The translations under genes were made by a program, and so were the position numbers. Source: Crocodylus rhombifer (taxonomy: Eukaryota; Chordata; Crocodylia; Crocodylidae). Taken from it: a stretch of 64,000 nucleotides of DNA. Positions 42,697 through 56,736 of the stretch are shown one piece after another; position 1 is the stretch's first letter, and each line of letters begins with the position of its first letter. The notes beneath the pieces were generated by a model, which ran no database searches, was not told where the DNA came from, and saw only the letters and a list, made by a program, of their open reading frames with translations. Where the stretch lies: positions 989,868 to 1,053,867 of the forward strand of contig JAVSML010024617.1 in the NCBI GenBank assembly GCA_038503035.1, in the 5' to 3' direction.

Positions 42697-44004
42697 GTAA
42701 GTTTATCTGAGAGAATTGTGCCTCGTTCTTGACGCCTACAATTTGAGCCACATAATTGATTAGTTTGTTGAGGAAGATAGGAAAAATACTCTCTAGTGCC
42801 ATAAATAAATACTGAATAGTTTAATCTAAAGAGCCTTATCTTGTTAATGTCCTAGGGTGGGATTTCAAAACATTTGAAGGTTGGCACAGCCCTGCTTTCA
42901 TTTGAAGCCAAAAGCCATAGTAGGAACTTTTTGTGATTCTCAGTCAACTCTGTACAGATGGGCTGTTTGCTTCAGTTTTTCCGCCCTGGGCCGAAGTCAG
43001 ACAATAGTAAACTGTTCTAAAAAGATAAACAGCTCAAACTTCCCATTCAGAGACTTAAGTCAGCTGAATTTATATAACTTTCCTTTGTCTGGTCCTGTAC
43101 CAGCATAGTGGAGCTAAACTTAGGTAAGTTTAAACAGGCTTAATTCATGGTTTAAAACAGCCTTCACAGGGTGGACAGATCAGACCATTGTAGTGGATTA
43201 GCTGTATAGCACTTTAAATTTAAGCACTTTCACTTTCTCTGCCCACAGGCCATTTTTCACCCCAACCTCATTCTAGCCCTTTCCCTTTTAGTCTATTTAC
43301 ACATCTTCGGTTGTCCTCTCTTCCTACAATATATTCTCCCCTGTTCCTTTCTTCCATTCAAGTTTTTCTTCTAACACAACAAATATTTATAGATTTAACA
43401 TGTTTGTCACTATTGGTTAGGTTACTTTCTTGTTTACCCATTTTCTTCCATTTGTGCCTGATGTCTGTTCAGAATGTAGGCTGAGGCACAGACTAGATAC
43501 CATTCTGTCTGGAGTGCCCAGCACAATAAAGTCACATTTTCAGTTAGTTTTTTGGGGTTTTCTTTAAACACAATTCATTTAAAAAATTGATAGTTTGTTC
43601 CAATTGCTGTTTTGCAGAAAGAGGGAACTTGAACAATAACTGCACGAAATTGAAGACTTTTAGGCAGTGTAATAATAAAAACAGCTTTTAAAGTTTTTCT
43701 TCAGAAATACAAATCAAAGCTAAGGACAGGTACTCGCTGCTATAAGAAGTGGCCCAAGTTACTGGTTCGAGCACAGTGGCTTTTCTTCATAAAGATTCAG
43801 GAGTAAGACACATTGCCATTACTTAATGCGGCTCTAAACTTGGTTAATTACAGGAACAGTCGTTACTCAGGGGTTTAAATACTTTTTCAGTCAGGATTAA
43901 CCCTTTTCTCTTGAGAAAAGAGAAAACTCTTCATTTACTCAAATCTCTTATTACAGCATAATACCTGTCTTTTGTGTGTGTGTGTTTGTTGTTTTTTTTT
44001 TAAG
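42697..44004 (+). other. GLDC intron 14
   Basis: 1308-nt GT-AG intron. A 60-bp stretch near 43475-43540 has the look of an old SINE/LINE tail (gtaggctgaggcacagac ... gcccagcacaata), too degraded to assign. Nothing else seen. Confidence 0.6.
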
Positions 44005-44147
44005 CCTATCACATGGAAAGAGTTTGCCAACATCCATCCCTTTGTGCCTCTAGATCAGGCTCAAGGGTACCAGAAACTTTTCAGGGAGCTTGAGAGAGAT
44101 CTGTGTGAGATCACAGGCTATGACAAAATCTCCTTCCAGCCAAACAG
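44005..44147 (+). CDS. GLDC: GLDC exon 15
   Basis: 143 nt (human about 570-617): [20 protein letters not shown], then [20 protein letters not shown] and [19 protein letters not shown] and SFQPNSG (finishing in exon 16) are family signatures. Acceptor ttaag ends at 44004 after a T run. Donor gtaggg at 44148 splits Ser AG|C. Confidence 0.97.
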
Positions 44148-46453
44148 GTAGGGGATTTTTCACTGAACCTCTATTTCCTGTGGTTGCTTAATGAAAATCC
44201 TTTTCTGCTTTCAGAAATCAATTTGCTGTCTTACACAGGGAATCCAGGGATTAGCTTCACCTTCCACTATTACAGTTCCCGTGTGCAAGAATGAAACACA
44301 AGGGTTTGATTTGAGTTGGGTTAGAGTGTGGAAGGTGAAGCAAGGAAGTAATACTGCTAGAGAATCTACCTGGCATCATGTTTTCTTCTTAAAGGTGGTG
44401 TGACATACCATCTTAGTCTTGTTTTTTGTTTATTTTAAATTCTTGAGTGTATGTGTAATGCTTTCCTCTTGAACTTCAAAATAAGGTCTGGCTGTTTGTA
44501 GAGGAGACCACATTCAGGTGTATAGAGTTAATGCCTCAAATGCCAGTAGTAGCATTTTTTTTAAATCTGCAAGAGCAGGGAGGTTTTTTGGAAAAGACTC
44601 CCATTGAACTGGACTAAGTGAACATTGGTCTTCCCTTGTTCTGTTTTACTGAGGGGAATATTGGCTTGTTAAATGCCATGTTTTAGGGCTGTGATTCTAA
44701 ACCAGAAAATGTTTTTAAGGGTGCTGCAGGGTACTGCTCAGTATCAGCACTGCTAGGATAAACTCAAAGGGGTTTGGAATAGAAATCCATGATTTCAGAA
44801 ACATTCTGACCTTTTCCTGAGTTCTTTCCAACAGAAATATTGCCTTAGCATTTTTCTGTAGTCAAAAAACAAGTGAAAACTAAGAACCAGCGTTTTCTGA
44901 GGGTGTCTTGAGTCCAAATGAGGGATGCCTTCAGTCTGAAAAGTTTGAGAACCACTGCTTTAGGGGATGGGAAGATCTTCTTTGCTTCTGTGGTAAGAAG
45001 TAGAAGCAAGTATGCCAGCATTTTTGTAGCTTTGATGGAATGGAAGAAGGGAGCACAATGAGCTAGTAAAGCACCCCACACTTTCCTGAACAGCTTTGTA
45101 TTTCTTTGGAACAGATTAGAGATGCTGTTCCTTATTATTTTCCTTCAGCCCCATAATCATTTTGGGTAACTATCACTACTTGAAGCAGCCACATTTTCTA
45201 GTAAATAATGCCTCTTCCATGTTGTGTATCCTGTTTCTGATGACATTAGCGGAAGAGAGGTTTTTCCTTAAAAGTAGTAATGCCTAGAGTTTTTTTTATT
45301 AGAGTCCCAAAATAATCTAAAAGCAAGCAAGACAAAAGTTTTGTCACTCAGGTTAACCCTCTCATATTTAAATGAGGTTAGAAATATCAGCCACACTTGA
45401 ATTTCTTAAATAGTTAATATAAAAGAATAGCACCTGGCATATATACATGACTTTTTTTTCTCCTCGTAGTTACCAGATGCATGGAACTTTTTAACATCAC
45501 AGGTTATCTTGACATCTTTTGTGCCATCACTCCCCCATGCCACATAAATTGGCCTATAATTTTTTTTTCTGAAGAGTTCACACATATATGAGTTTGCTGA
45601 AGGCTGTTGACTGACATGAAGCTTCCCCTTCACCCCTCCCTTCCTACAACTGACTAGTTCTAAGACTGCAGTCTTTATTTAACTCCTGAAAGCCAACTTA
45701 GGGTCTGGCCTCACAATCCTAGTCCTTGAATAACAGTGTTATGTTATTCATGAGGAGACTGAAAAAATGCAGCAATGTTATCCTGCGACTCTGAGGGGAA
45801 CACAAGCAAGTCTTTTGGAGTAATACTGTTCTATTATCTGGAAGCTTTATCTGTTCAAAATGCCATAAGATATGCAAAGTAATTACTATTAATGTATTGG
45901 TTTGGGGGTTGGACAAATTGTTGTAGAAGGAAGATTTGTTAGTGTTCACTGAAATACTGATATCCCAGGTAAGAAGTTTTGGGTGCAGTTCAGACCCTAC
46001 ACAGGTTAGCTAATCAACCTTTACATACCAACCCTACAGTAATGATTTCTTCTGATTCTTGGAATGTTTGAGGGGATTTTCTTGCCGATATGTTTGTATT
46101 ATAATACATTGCCCACTTCAGAAATGCATCACTATGTACCTGCTATCTCTTTCTGTAAGTTAATAAAGTTGATTGATATGGTTAGAAATTGGAGAATATC
46201 CTCAGTTTCCAGAATAGTACAGTGTTGGTGCACATAGCAGTGTTGGTCCACTTTATATTCTGTAACATTCAAGCTAGTATCTTGATAAAGTGGGTATGTG
46301 CTGTCTAAAACATGGATAGGAATTGTTCTTCGTAAACTTTGAAATTTGCCCAGAGTCACCAAAATGGCTTATCTTAGTTAAGAACAGTTTTACTTACAGT
46401 ACTGCACTGATACAGTATGGCTTTTATAATACCACTGCTTTGTGTTCTTGCAG
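44148..46453 (+). other. GLDC intron 15
   Basis: 2306-nt GT-AG intron. One hAT-type MITE at 44689-44957. 44966-46453 has no recognisable element. Confidence 0.8.
44689..44957. mobile_element. hAT-type MITE, 269 bp
   Basis: Left end ctgtgattctaaacc, right end gtttgagaaccactg, degenerate inverted termini of the CAGTGGTTCTCAA kind, as at 7947. Flanks ttttaggg (44681-44688) and ctttaggg (44958-44965) are an 8-bp duplication with one mismatch. Confidence 0.8.
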
Positions 46454-46529
46454 CGGAGCCCAAGGTGAATATACTGGATTAGCCGCAATCAAGGCTTATT
46501 TAAGTGCAAAAGGAGAACGTCATAGAAGT
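46454..46529 (+). CDS. GLDC: GLDC exon 16
   Basis: 76 nt (human about 617-642): completes Ser, then GAQGEYTGLAAIKAYLSAKG and ERHRS. The SGAQGEY.GL motif helps form the cofactor pocket in P-proteins. Acceptor cttgcag ends at 46453. Donor gtaagt at 46530, before the 8.9-kb intron 16. Confidence 0.97.
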
Positions 46530-47552
46530 GTAAGTGTAAAAACGTGTGTGGAAATAACTTTTGTGAAGCGCTTCCAAGTAGATAGCAAAGGAGCTGTCTT
46601 GCTCACTTGTTATGTCCAGGGTCCTTGCCTTTTTCATACAGTGGCCCCGTGCTGAAGCAGGAGAAAAGGATTACCTGTCTAGCCATAAAGAAAGAGCAGG
46701 TGCTATTTAATTTCTAAGAGCAGTTAAAAGCTTAGTAAGATGCTGCTACTTCCAGTTTTCCATATAAGGAATTTGAGTGATAAATGGCATGGCTGGCACT
46801 CTTGATCTTACACACACAGTCTCAGACTTTTCTGAGCTGAGCCTCAGCTAGCTAATTCTCCTCCATGCCTCAGTTGCTACTACGGCCACAAACACTTAAC
46901 TGCACAGCTTAAAAATATGAAATGGAAAGAGAAAAGTATAATAGGATTAAAATCCCTGAGTCTGGCAACACTAAATAGTGGGGCTGCTAAGGCAGAACCC
47001 TACATGAGAGCCTCCTTGAAAGAGAAACTACTCTCTGGGACCTTTCTAGATAAGTGAAACTGCCATGAACCAAGTCATTGACTGGTCAGGACTGCAAATA
47101 CATGAGTATCACATCATGGCCAGTGATACTGAAGGTAGCTTGTATTTCTCACCTCCATCTAGATACCTGAACTTTATCCATTCCTGGGAAAGATTATTGA
47201 AGTCGTTAAGTCTCTGGCTGTATTTCATGAGAGCTTTTGCTTAAGAGAAGATTAAGTTAGAGTTAAATGTTTAGTATTAGGGTTGCTGTCTGGCTTCTCT
47301 CTTTGTATGTTTCTCTTTTTCCATTGGTGAATATGTTCCCACAGTTCTTTGTATGCATCGGAATTCTTCCAGAGCTCCTATGTGTCTAGGGACTAGAAAC
47401 GAGTATTTTTCTAAGAGTTTGTATTGGACTAGCTGAAGAGCTGGGAGAGATGTTAGGCTAGAAAAAGACATCAGATTTCTCCTGGGACAAAGCCTTTTGT
47501 TCTGGGATTCTACAGCTGGACAGCCCATTTTCCCACTTCAGGTACCTATGAA

Positions 47553-48580
47553 GTAGAATCCTACAATCAGAAAATTGGAGTTAGAAGGGATCTCGGGAGG
47601 TCATCTAGTCTAACTCCCTACTCAAAGCAGGACCATCCCCAACTATATCATTCCAGCCAGGGCTTTGTCAAGTTGGGTCTTAAAAACCTCCAAGGATGGA
47701 GATTTTACCACCTCTCTAGGTAACCCGTTCCAGTGCTTCACCACACTCTGAGTGAGAGAGGGTTTTTTCCTAATATCCAACCTATACTTCCCTTGTTGCA
47801 ACTTGAGACCATTGCTTCTTGTTCTGTTATCTGCCACCACTGACTGAGAACAGTTTAATTCCATTCTCTTTGGTTTCAAGCTGCTCTTCATGTAGTCAAA
47901 GTCTGCTATCAAATCCCCTTCATTCTTCTCTTCTGCAGACTAAATAAGACCAGTTCACTCAGCCTCTTTTCAGAAATCATGTACGCCAGCCCCCAAACCA
48001 TTTTTGTTGCCCTCTGCTGGACTCTCTCCAACTTATCCACATCCTTTCTGTAGTGGGGAGCCCAAAACTGGACACAATACTCCAGATGTGGCGTTGTCAG
48101 AATAGCACAGAATACAGGGGAATAATTACTTCCCTAGATCTGCTGGCAACGCTCCTACTAATGCAGCCCAGTATGTTGTTAGCCTTTCTGGCAACAGGGG
48201 CAACCTGTTGACTTGTATCCATCTTATTGTCCACTGTAATCTTCTCTGTAGAGCTGCTGCTTAGCCAGTTGGTCCCAAGTCTGTAGCAGTGCATGAGGTT
48301 CTTCCATCCTAAGTGCAGGACTTTGCCCTTGTCCTTGTTGAACATCATGAGATTTATTTTGGCCCAATCCTCCAATTCGTCTGCATCACTCTGAATCCTA
48401 GCCCAATCCTCCAGCATATCTACTACACTCCCCAACCTGGTGTGATCTATGAACTTGCCTAGGGTTTAATCCATCCCACCTTCCAGATCATTAATGAAGA
48501 TGTTGAAGAAAACTGGCCCCAGGACTGACCCCTTGGGGAACTTCACTTAATACCGGCCACCAACTAGACCCTTTTTGGTA
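47553..48580 (-). mobile_element. CR1 LINE relic, old subfamily
   Basis: The minus strand encodes decayed CR1 ORF2 pieces: 48435-48097 ([54 protein letters not shown]) and 47912-47643 (LQQGKYRLDIRKKPSLTQS, LPREVVKSPSLEVFKTQLDK). Its 3' end differs from both other CR1 types here, and it is the most diverged. 5'-truncated near 48580. Confidence 0.92.
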
Positions 48581-49240
48581 TAAAAAGGGTCATTGCATAA
48601 GAGTGAATTCACATGTACAGAACTCTCAAAAAGCAAGGGAAGTCTGTACCAGATAAAACTTCTCTTTGCTCCAGATGTTTACAGCTCTGCTCCACTTTTT
48701 ATAGTGATTTGTTTAATTCCATTATATAAAAGAAATTTCTTCTACATAATGACGTTAAACAAATAAATTTAAAAAGTGAAGAGAGCAGTAAAAATCTGAA
48801 CTAGGTAACCTAATTATTGGAAAAGAATAAAACCATTTAAAAGGGAAGAGAGGGTCCTTACTACCTGGATATTGGGATTGTGAGGGTGGAAATGGACTTG
48901 TGGGTCTGTGAAGAATGTTTTGGTGATGGGGTATTTCTGTCCTTTTATCTCTTTTCTGTAAGAGGTCATTCTGAAGCATAGTGGTTGTTTAGTTTTATAT
49001 GTACCATATGCCCTCATGGGAACTATGTGGGTTAAACTAAATGACTATTTTCCAGAATGAACTCTTGCAGAAAAAAGCTAAGATTTCAGAAGAAAGCCAA
49101 GCTACTGTTGTAATAAGATGTTCCGCTTTCTTAAAATTGGTCTTTTTCTCTCTTTCTGTCTTGGGGGGCCTTTTTCATTTAGTTGTAGTTGAGGGAGATT
49201 GCTGTTCTCCACATCATGTATCAAATTCATCTTATGATAG

Positions 49241-52200
49241 TTTCATAGTTTCTAGGGTCGGAAGGGACCTGAGCAGATCATCTAGTCCAACCCCCTGCCA
49301 TGGCAGGAAGGAATACTGGGGTCAAATGACCCTAGCAAGATGTGCATCTAACCTCCTCTTAAACACCCCCAGGGTAGAAGCCTGCACCACTTCTCTTGGA
49401 AGCTGGTTCCAGACCCTAGCTGCCCTGACCGTGAAATAGCACCTCCTGATATCTAACCTAAACCTACCCTCTGCCAGCTTGTGACCGTTATTCCTGGTCA
49501 CTCCTGGCGGTGCTCGGGGGAACAGGGACTCCCCCAGTGCCTGCTGATCCCCCCTGACTAGTTTATAACAGGCCACAAGATCCCCCGTCAGCCTTCTCTT
49601 TTGGAGGCTGAACAGGTTCAGGTCCCGTAGCCTCTCCTCATAGGGCCTGCCCTGTTGTCCCCTGATCATGCGAGTGGCCCGCCCTCCTCTGGACCCTCTC
49701 TATGCTGTCAACATCCCTCTCGAAGCGTGGCGCCCAGTACTGGACGCAGTATACCAGCTGCGGCCTGACCAGTGCCGCATAGAGGGGGAGGATCACCTCT
49801 TTGAACCTGCTCGAGATGCATCTGTGGATGCATGCCAAGGTGCGGTTGGCCTTCCTAACTGCCCACGTCCTTCCAGGTTGAGAAGGACCCATCCACTACC
49901 ACCCTCTGGGTGCGGCTCTCCACCCAGTTGGCGACCCATTTGACTGTGTGGGTGTCTACACCACAGCCCCCCAGTTTCTTAATGAGAACGGGGTGAGAGA
50001 CAGTGTCGAAAGCCTTCCGGAAGTCCAGGAAGACTATATCCACTGCTACCCCTGCATCTAATGATCCTGTGATCTGATCGTAAAAGGCCACCAGGTTGGT
50101 CTGACAGGACCTGCCACTGATGAACCCATGTTGGTTGCCCCTAAGCATGCAGTCCCCTGCTGGCCCCTCCTGGATGTGTGCCAGCATAATTTTCTCGAAC
50201 AGCTTGCCTAGGATCGAGGTAAGACTAACCGGCTTATAGTTTCCCGGGTCCTTCTTCCTGCCTTTCTTGAAGATGGGGACCACGTTGGCCCTCTTCCAGT
50301 CCTCCGGTACCTCACCAGAGCACCACGAGTGCTCGTAAAGCCGTGCCAGGAAGACTTGCAATGACCTCGGCCAGTTCCTTTAGAACTCTAGGGTGGAGAT
50401 CGTCCGGACCGGCTGACCTTGAATACGTCCAATCCCTTCAGAAGCTCCCTAACTATATGCTCGCTAACCCGTGGCCCAGGTGTGCCTCCCCCAAGGCCCG
50501 AGGGGGGGCCCAGCGGGGAGGTGGCTGTTCTGGTCCCTACTTAGGAAGACGGAGGCAAAGAAATCGTTGAACACGTTAGCTTTGCCGTCTGGTGTGACGA
50601 CCAAGTTTCCCATGGCGTCCTGCAAGGGCCCCACATTACCCGGGACCTTCTTTTTACCCCCTATGTATTTAAAAAAGGACTTCTGATTGTCCTTAACCTG
50701 GGAAGCTAGTCCCAGTTCCATCTCTGCCTTGGCCTTCCTAACTACCCCCCTACATCCCCGAGCAACTACAGAATAGTCCTTCCTGGTGATGACCCCTTCT
50801 TTCCATTGGGTGTAAGCCTCCTTTTTAGCAAGGAGACGTTCCCAGATGCTTTTGGTGAGCCACAGAGGCTTGTGTGCTCTCCTGCTCCCTTTGATCCTCA
50901 TTGGGATTACCTTCCTTTGGGCTTGGAGGATCGTCTCTTTACGGAGCAGCCACTCTCCTTGGACACCTGGCTCCCCTCCCCTCCAGGACCTCAGTGCTTC
51001 TCCAACTATCCTCCTTAGCTCGTTGAAGTCCGCCCTCCTGAAATCTAGGGCCGCTGCCTTACTGCATGCCTTTGCCACCTTGCACTGGATGGTGAATTCC
51101 AGCAGACGATGATCGCTGTCGTCCAGGTGGTTGAGCACCCGCAGCCCCCTCACCAGGTCATCACCCGTGGCCAGCACTAGGTCCAACAAAGTGTCTCCCC
51201 TGGTGGGTCTGTGCACCTCCTGGGTTAGATGGAGGTCCTGCACTCTGGCCAAGAACCTACGTGAGTGTTCAGACCTGGCTGACTGCTCTTCCCAGCAGAT
51301 GTCCGGGAAGTTCAGGTCCCCCATGACCACCACATCCTTAGCCTTCACTACCTCTGTGAGCTGACCCAAGAATTCCTGGTCAAGCTCTTCTCCCTGGTTG
51401 GGAGGTCTGTAGTAGACTCCCACCGTTAAGTCCCTTTCCCCTCGACTGCCTTGTACTCTAACCCAAAGCCCTTCAGAGTGCCCCTCCCCTGACTCCTTGC
51501 TAATTGACGAGGATGTGTATTCCTCCTTAATATAGAGTGCCACACCCCCACCTCTCTTTCCTATCCTGTCCCTCCTGTACAGCCTATAGCCCTTGACATT
51601 CACCACCCAATCATGCGTTGCGTCCCACCACGTTTCCGTAATCCCCACTATGTCTGGGCTGGTGTCAGCCAGCAGGAGGGTGAGTTTCTCCTGCTTGTTG
51701 CCCATACTACGAGCGTTTGTGTAGAGGCATTTGAGGCCTCCTGTGGGTGTGTGTACTGACCCCCTAGTCCCAGCGTTACCCTGGCCCCTATCTCTTACCT
51801 GTTTATTCGCTTCGCTCGTTGGGCTGGGCTGGGCTGTAGTTGTGGGTCCTGTAGGTCTGGCAGTCTGATGTTTCCTCCACCCTCATCTTCCCCTTCCCCC
51901 GACGAGCCTAGTTTAAAGCCCGCCGGAGGAGGTCCGCCAACCTAGAAGAGAACACACACTTACCTTTAGGGGAAAGGTGGAGCCCATCCCATCCCAGCAT
52001 GTCTCTCATCGTGATGTGCCGGTCACGGCTGAGGAAGCCAAAGTCCTCCTCGAAGCACCATTCCTGCAGCTGCCAGTTGGTCTCCGCAATGCACGTTTCA
52101 TGCCGTCTGCCTCATCCACTCACTGGCAGGATAGAGGAGAAAACCACCTGTGCGCCCATCTCCTTCAGCACCCCAGAGGGTGGTAGTCCTCCCTCAGGCA

Positions 52201-53020
52201 ATCAGGGCTCCTCCTGGCTGCGTCGTTAGTGCCCACATGGACTAGAACCATGGGGTAATAATCAGTGGGCTGGATTACGGTTTGGAGTATCCCTTTCACG
52301 TCCTGAATCCTCGCTCCAGGTAGGCAGTAGACCTCGCATGCCGAGGGGTCCTGGCGACAGATGGGGCCCTCTGTACCTCTCAGGATGGTATGCTTCGCAA
52401 CGCTTCTTCCTCCTGGCCTTCTTGCCTCCTTCAGCTTGCACGGGACGCAGTGAGCGTGGAGTTACCTCCTCCCCCGTTTCGTCCTCTCCTTCCTCCTCCT
52501 CCAGGGCTGCCAGGACTTTGTACCTGTTCTCCAGCCGGACTGGAGGAACTGGTGCTGCCATGTCTCGAGCAGCCCTGGCACGGGAGGTGACCGTCTGCCA
52601 CTTAGCAGTGGAGGGCTCATCTTGAGGTGCGTCTTCCTTGGTCGTACAACCCTGCAGGGAAAGAAAATATCTGTCAATTTCCTCCTCTGCCTCCCTGATT
52701 CCCCTCAGCCTGCTAACCTCCTCCAGGGCCCTAAGGCAGGCGCCTGCAGGGCAGGTGTGGGGGTCTCCAGTCCCTGCCCCCCCAGGCCTTGCTGGGCAGC
52801 TCCCGCAAGCCAGGGGGTTGGGGGATGCCACCCCCCCCATGGGCTCCATCTGGGTGGAGGCCTCAGACAAGCCCCGGGAAGGCTGCGCCCCCCGGGCAGG
52901 GGCCCTGGTAGCACTCCATGTCGACACCATCGTAGGAGTCGCTGAGTTTGGGTCCTCTGCCCCACGCTAACACGAGTCAGCCTCTGGGCCCCTCCTGCTC
53001 CACCACTGGCACACTCTTAC
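49241..53020 (-). mobile_element. CR1 LINE, nearly full length, internal deletion
   Basis: Minus strand, 5' to 3'. ORF1 (about 52930-51908) has a Cys-rich and acidic N-terminal part, a frameshift near 52360, then an esterase-like region with a GTND motif (codons at 52222-52233), LHLSPKG and RLADLLRRALN before the stop at 51908-51910. ORF2 starts about 51705 with a 413-codon open stretch carrying an endonuclease: GITETWWD, VVMGDLNFPDICW and DDSDHRLLEF. The reverse transcriptase follows (50361-49855: FLDFRKAFDTVSHPVLIKKL) but jumps at 49858-49863 over 361 bp present in the 1237 copy, including the FADD active site. The C-terminal part resumes at 49892 and the 3' tail ends at 49241. It cannot encode an active polymerase. 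Confidence 0.95.
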
Positions 53021-53227
53021 AGACATTGCTGTTTGGAGGAAACTGTAGCTTGCCTGCATAAATTCTGGCTCTGAAGTGGAAGAATGTTTGCCTGGTTTTT
53101 CCCCTCAATTCAAAATTTCCATGGCTTTGATTGTGATTTGGAACATTTTAAATCAGTGTTAATATTTCTTTTTTGTTTGTTTTTTTATCTGTCATTGAGG
53201 ATCCAATTTTCAAGTTTTTTTTATATA

Positions 53228-53570
53228 CAGGCATACCTCGGAGATATTGCGGGTTCGGTTCCAGACCACCGCAATAAAGCGAATATCGCAATAAAGCGAG
53301 TCACATGCATTTTTTGGTTTCCCAGTGCATATAACAGTTATGTTTACACTATACTGTAGTCTATTAAGTGTGCAATAGCATTATGTCTAAAAAACAATGT
53401 ACATACCGTAATTAAAAAATACTTTATTGCTAAAAAATGCTAACCATCATCTGAGCCGAATGGCGCCGATAGACTTGCTCGACGCAGGGTTGCCACAAAC
53501 CTTCAATTTGTAAAAGCGCAATATCTGCGAAGCGCAATAAAGCGAAGTGCAATAAAACGAGGTATGCCTG
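53228..53570. mobile_element. Tigger1-like (pogo/Tc1-mariner) MITE
   Basis: 343 bp, flanked by TA on both sides (53226-53227, 53571-53572). The inverted ends begin caggcatacctcg. The ends, the repeated cgcaataaagcga words, the gtttacactatactgtagtc stretch and the right part with atggcgccgatagacttgc all match my memory of human Tigger1. The transposase-coding interior is absent: the left part (to ctgagcc, about 53457) is joined directly to the right part. The identity of the family is recalled, not searched. Confidence 0.85.
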
Positions 53571-55430
53571 TATATCTGGAAAGCAGATAGGTGCACATTG
53601 TGTGGAATTCATTACCAAAAACTTGTCATAGACTTCAACAGAAGGTTAAAACAGAATTAAGGAGACCAGCTATGGGACAGGAGGCCTATACTTTTACACA
53701 ATGAAATGGAAAAGTTTGCTTCTCCGTTCTAATTAAAGAGCAGTATCGTCAACTGAAATCATGCTTGGACTACTACAGAAACTTGGCAGGAAGAAGAATT
53801 GATCTTGCTGTCCCCTTTCTATATAAACATATTTTAATTGTTATACTTTTATTAACAAGACTTGCCTGTGTTTTATTTAAACAGAGGTTTTCATTCTACT
53901 TAACTTGGTTCACTTGATCAGATTCCTCAATATTTTAGAGAAGCAGAGTGGATATTTTGTTCTCTGCAACTATCTCAGAGTTCAAATGCAATATGTGCAT
54001 AGCAATGAGTATTTTTGTTGCAGCTGCTTAGTATGAAAGCAAGCAAACCCTCTGACCAAAACCTTTCTTTGAATTTGGTGTCACCAAGTGAGGAGAATAT
54101 TCCAAGTATTTAGAATTTGCTGCATTTAATTGACCCACCCTGCCTAGTCCGTTACTTCTGCATCAAGAGGCTATACAACATCATTAAGTCAGTGGTGATA
54201 TGCTGCACGTACTTTGTACTTACGCTGCACAGTTGTAAATTATGAGCAGAGAGAAGTAGTTAGCTATGTTAGCCTGAAGTCGGATAAAAGGCAGGGTAGA
54301 AATGCACCTTATCAGCTAATTGAATTGGAGATCCATAAGCTTTTGTGAACAAGAGTTTACTTTGAGATATATGTACTGGCAGCCCCCCAGCCTCAAATGG
54401 CATCTCTCAAACAACACACTACCTATCTCTTATTCTTTTTGAAGCACCAGGTCTTGTAGTGAACTCAGATGCAAGCTGCTCCCCCTCATCAATACACACT
54501 ATATCTTCACTGGACCAAATAGCACAGACTTTAACATCTGAGGTTCGTTCACCTGTACCTCAGCATTGTATGCCATTACCTCCTTAGCGCCCCTCTGCGG
54601 TCTATACTGGACAGACGGAGCAATCTTGACGTGGAAGAATTAACCTGACATTTAATCTAAAATAATGCAAAAGTCTGTGGCAGAACACTTATCCTTGTTT
54701 GATGCTTCATTGCTGACCTCAGAGTAGCTACTGTTAAACAATGGAACTTATTACAAAAGAAATTATCCACAGACTGCTTGTGTTAATTAAGTATAGCATC
54801 TGAGAACGTGAGCTCTGGCTCTCAAAAGCTTTTGTCTCTCTAATTCCGTTAGTCTGTCAGGTGCATCTCTACCTTGCTTTCTGCCAGTTGTAAATAAGGT
54901 CACAGATTGTAACACATATGAAGAATTGGCTCCTGATATTCTTTTTAGCACCCTTAAAGATATGTTAAACATATGTCTCCGCACACTGGGCAGACATCTT
55001 GGTGCCATGCTCGACTAGACCAGTTTTTATCTGAAAGATCTAGTAGATCTTCATGAATATTTATTCTATAAGTACGTGCAGCATAAGCGCAAATGTGAAA
55101 CAGTACTTGTTGCTTTTGGGGCACTTTATGAGCTGTTTACAAACACAAAAATATTTTTTTATAGTGAGAATAATCTTCAAAACTGCCCTTAAAATGGAAG
55201 ATACGCTTAGTAAGTGAAAATTTACTATAGTGGGCTTTTAGATCCTGAAATAATTTCCTTGCAGGAAAATATATTTGCAGTAGCAGAAGCAGTTCCTGAG
55301 GGTGAGGAGATTGGGGAACATTTTTGTTCTTTCTAGAATTCTGGTAGAGAAACGCATCTTTTGATAGTTTTATGTTGCTGTAGGATTTAGTGACTAGTTG
55401 ATGTAATTTGCATTTTTTCTCCCCTTTAAG

Positions 55431-55556
55431 GTTTGTCTTATTCCTAAGTCTGCTCATGGTACAAACCCTGCAAGTGCTCAGATGGCAGGCATGAAGATTC
55501 AGCCAGTGGAGGTGGATAAAAATGGGAGTATTGATATTGCACATTTGAAGGCAATG
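55431..55556 (+). CDS. GLDC: GLDC exon 17
   Basis: 126 nt in phase 0 (human about 643-684): [20 protein letters not shown], then [20 protein letters not shown] and [14 protein letters not shown] is one of the best conserved stretches in the family and lies in the PLP domain. Acceptor ctttaag ends at 55430. Donor gtgagt at 55557. Confidence 0.97.

Positions 55557-56736
<1,180 letters not shown>

Larger units (their letters stand above)
46530..55430 (+). other. GLDC intron 16
   Basis: 8901-nt GT-AG intron, enlarged by two CR1 elements (47553-48580 and 49241-about 53020) and a Tigger1-like element (53228-53570). At about 54249-54340 and 54800-54900 are two inversely oriented stretches sharing a 'ggtagaaatgcacct' type core (right copy on the minus strand), probably ends of one reptilian DNA repeat; limits unclear. 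46530-47552 and 48600-49240 show nothing recognisable. Confidence 0.75.

Noticed and set aside
43475..43540. MIR or L2-like tail
   Set aside because: Only a general resemblance to old SINE/LINE tails; too short and diverged to claim.
51942..51963. Apparent 22-nt mini-intron (gtaagt ... tctag) on the minus strand in CR1 ORF1
   Set aside because: Reading straight through gives the expected LSPKG ... RLADLLRRALN end of ORF1, so it is coding sequence that merely resembles splice sites.
52338..52970. Plus-strand frames opposite the CR1 ORF1
   Set aside because: Shadows of the minus-strand CR1 coding sequence; no independent evidence.
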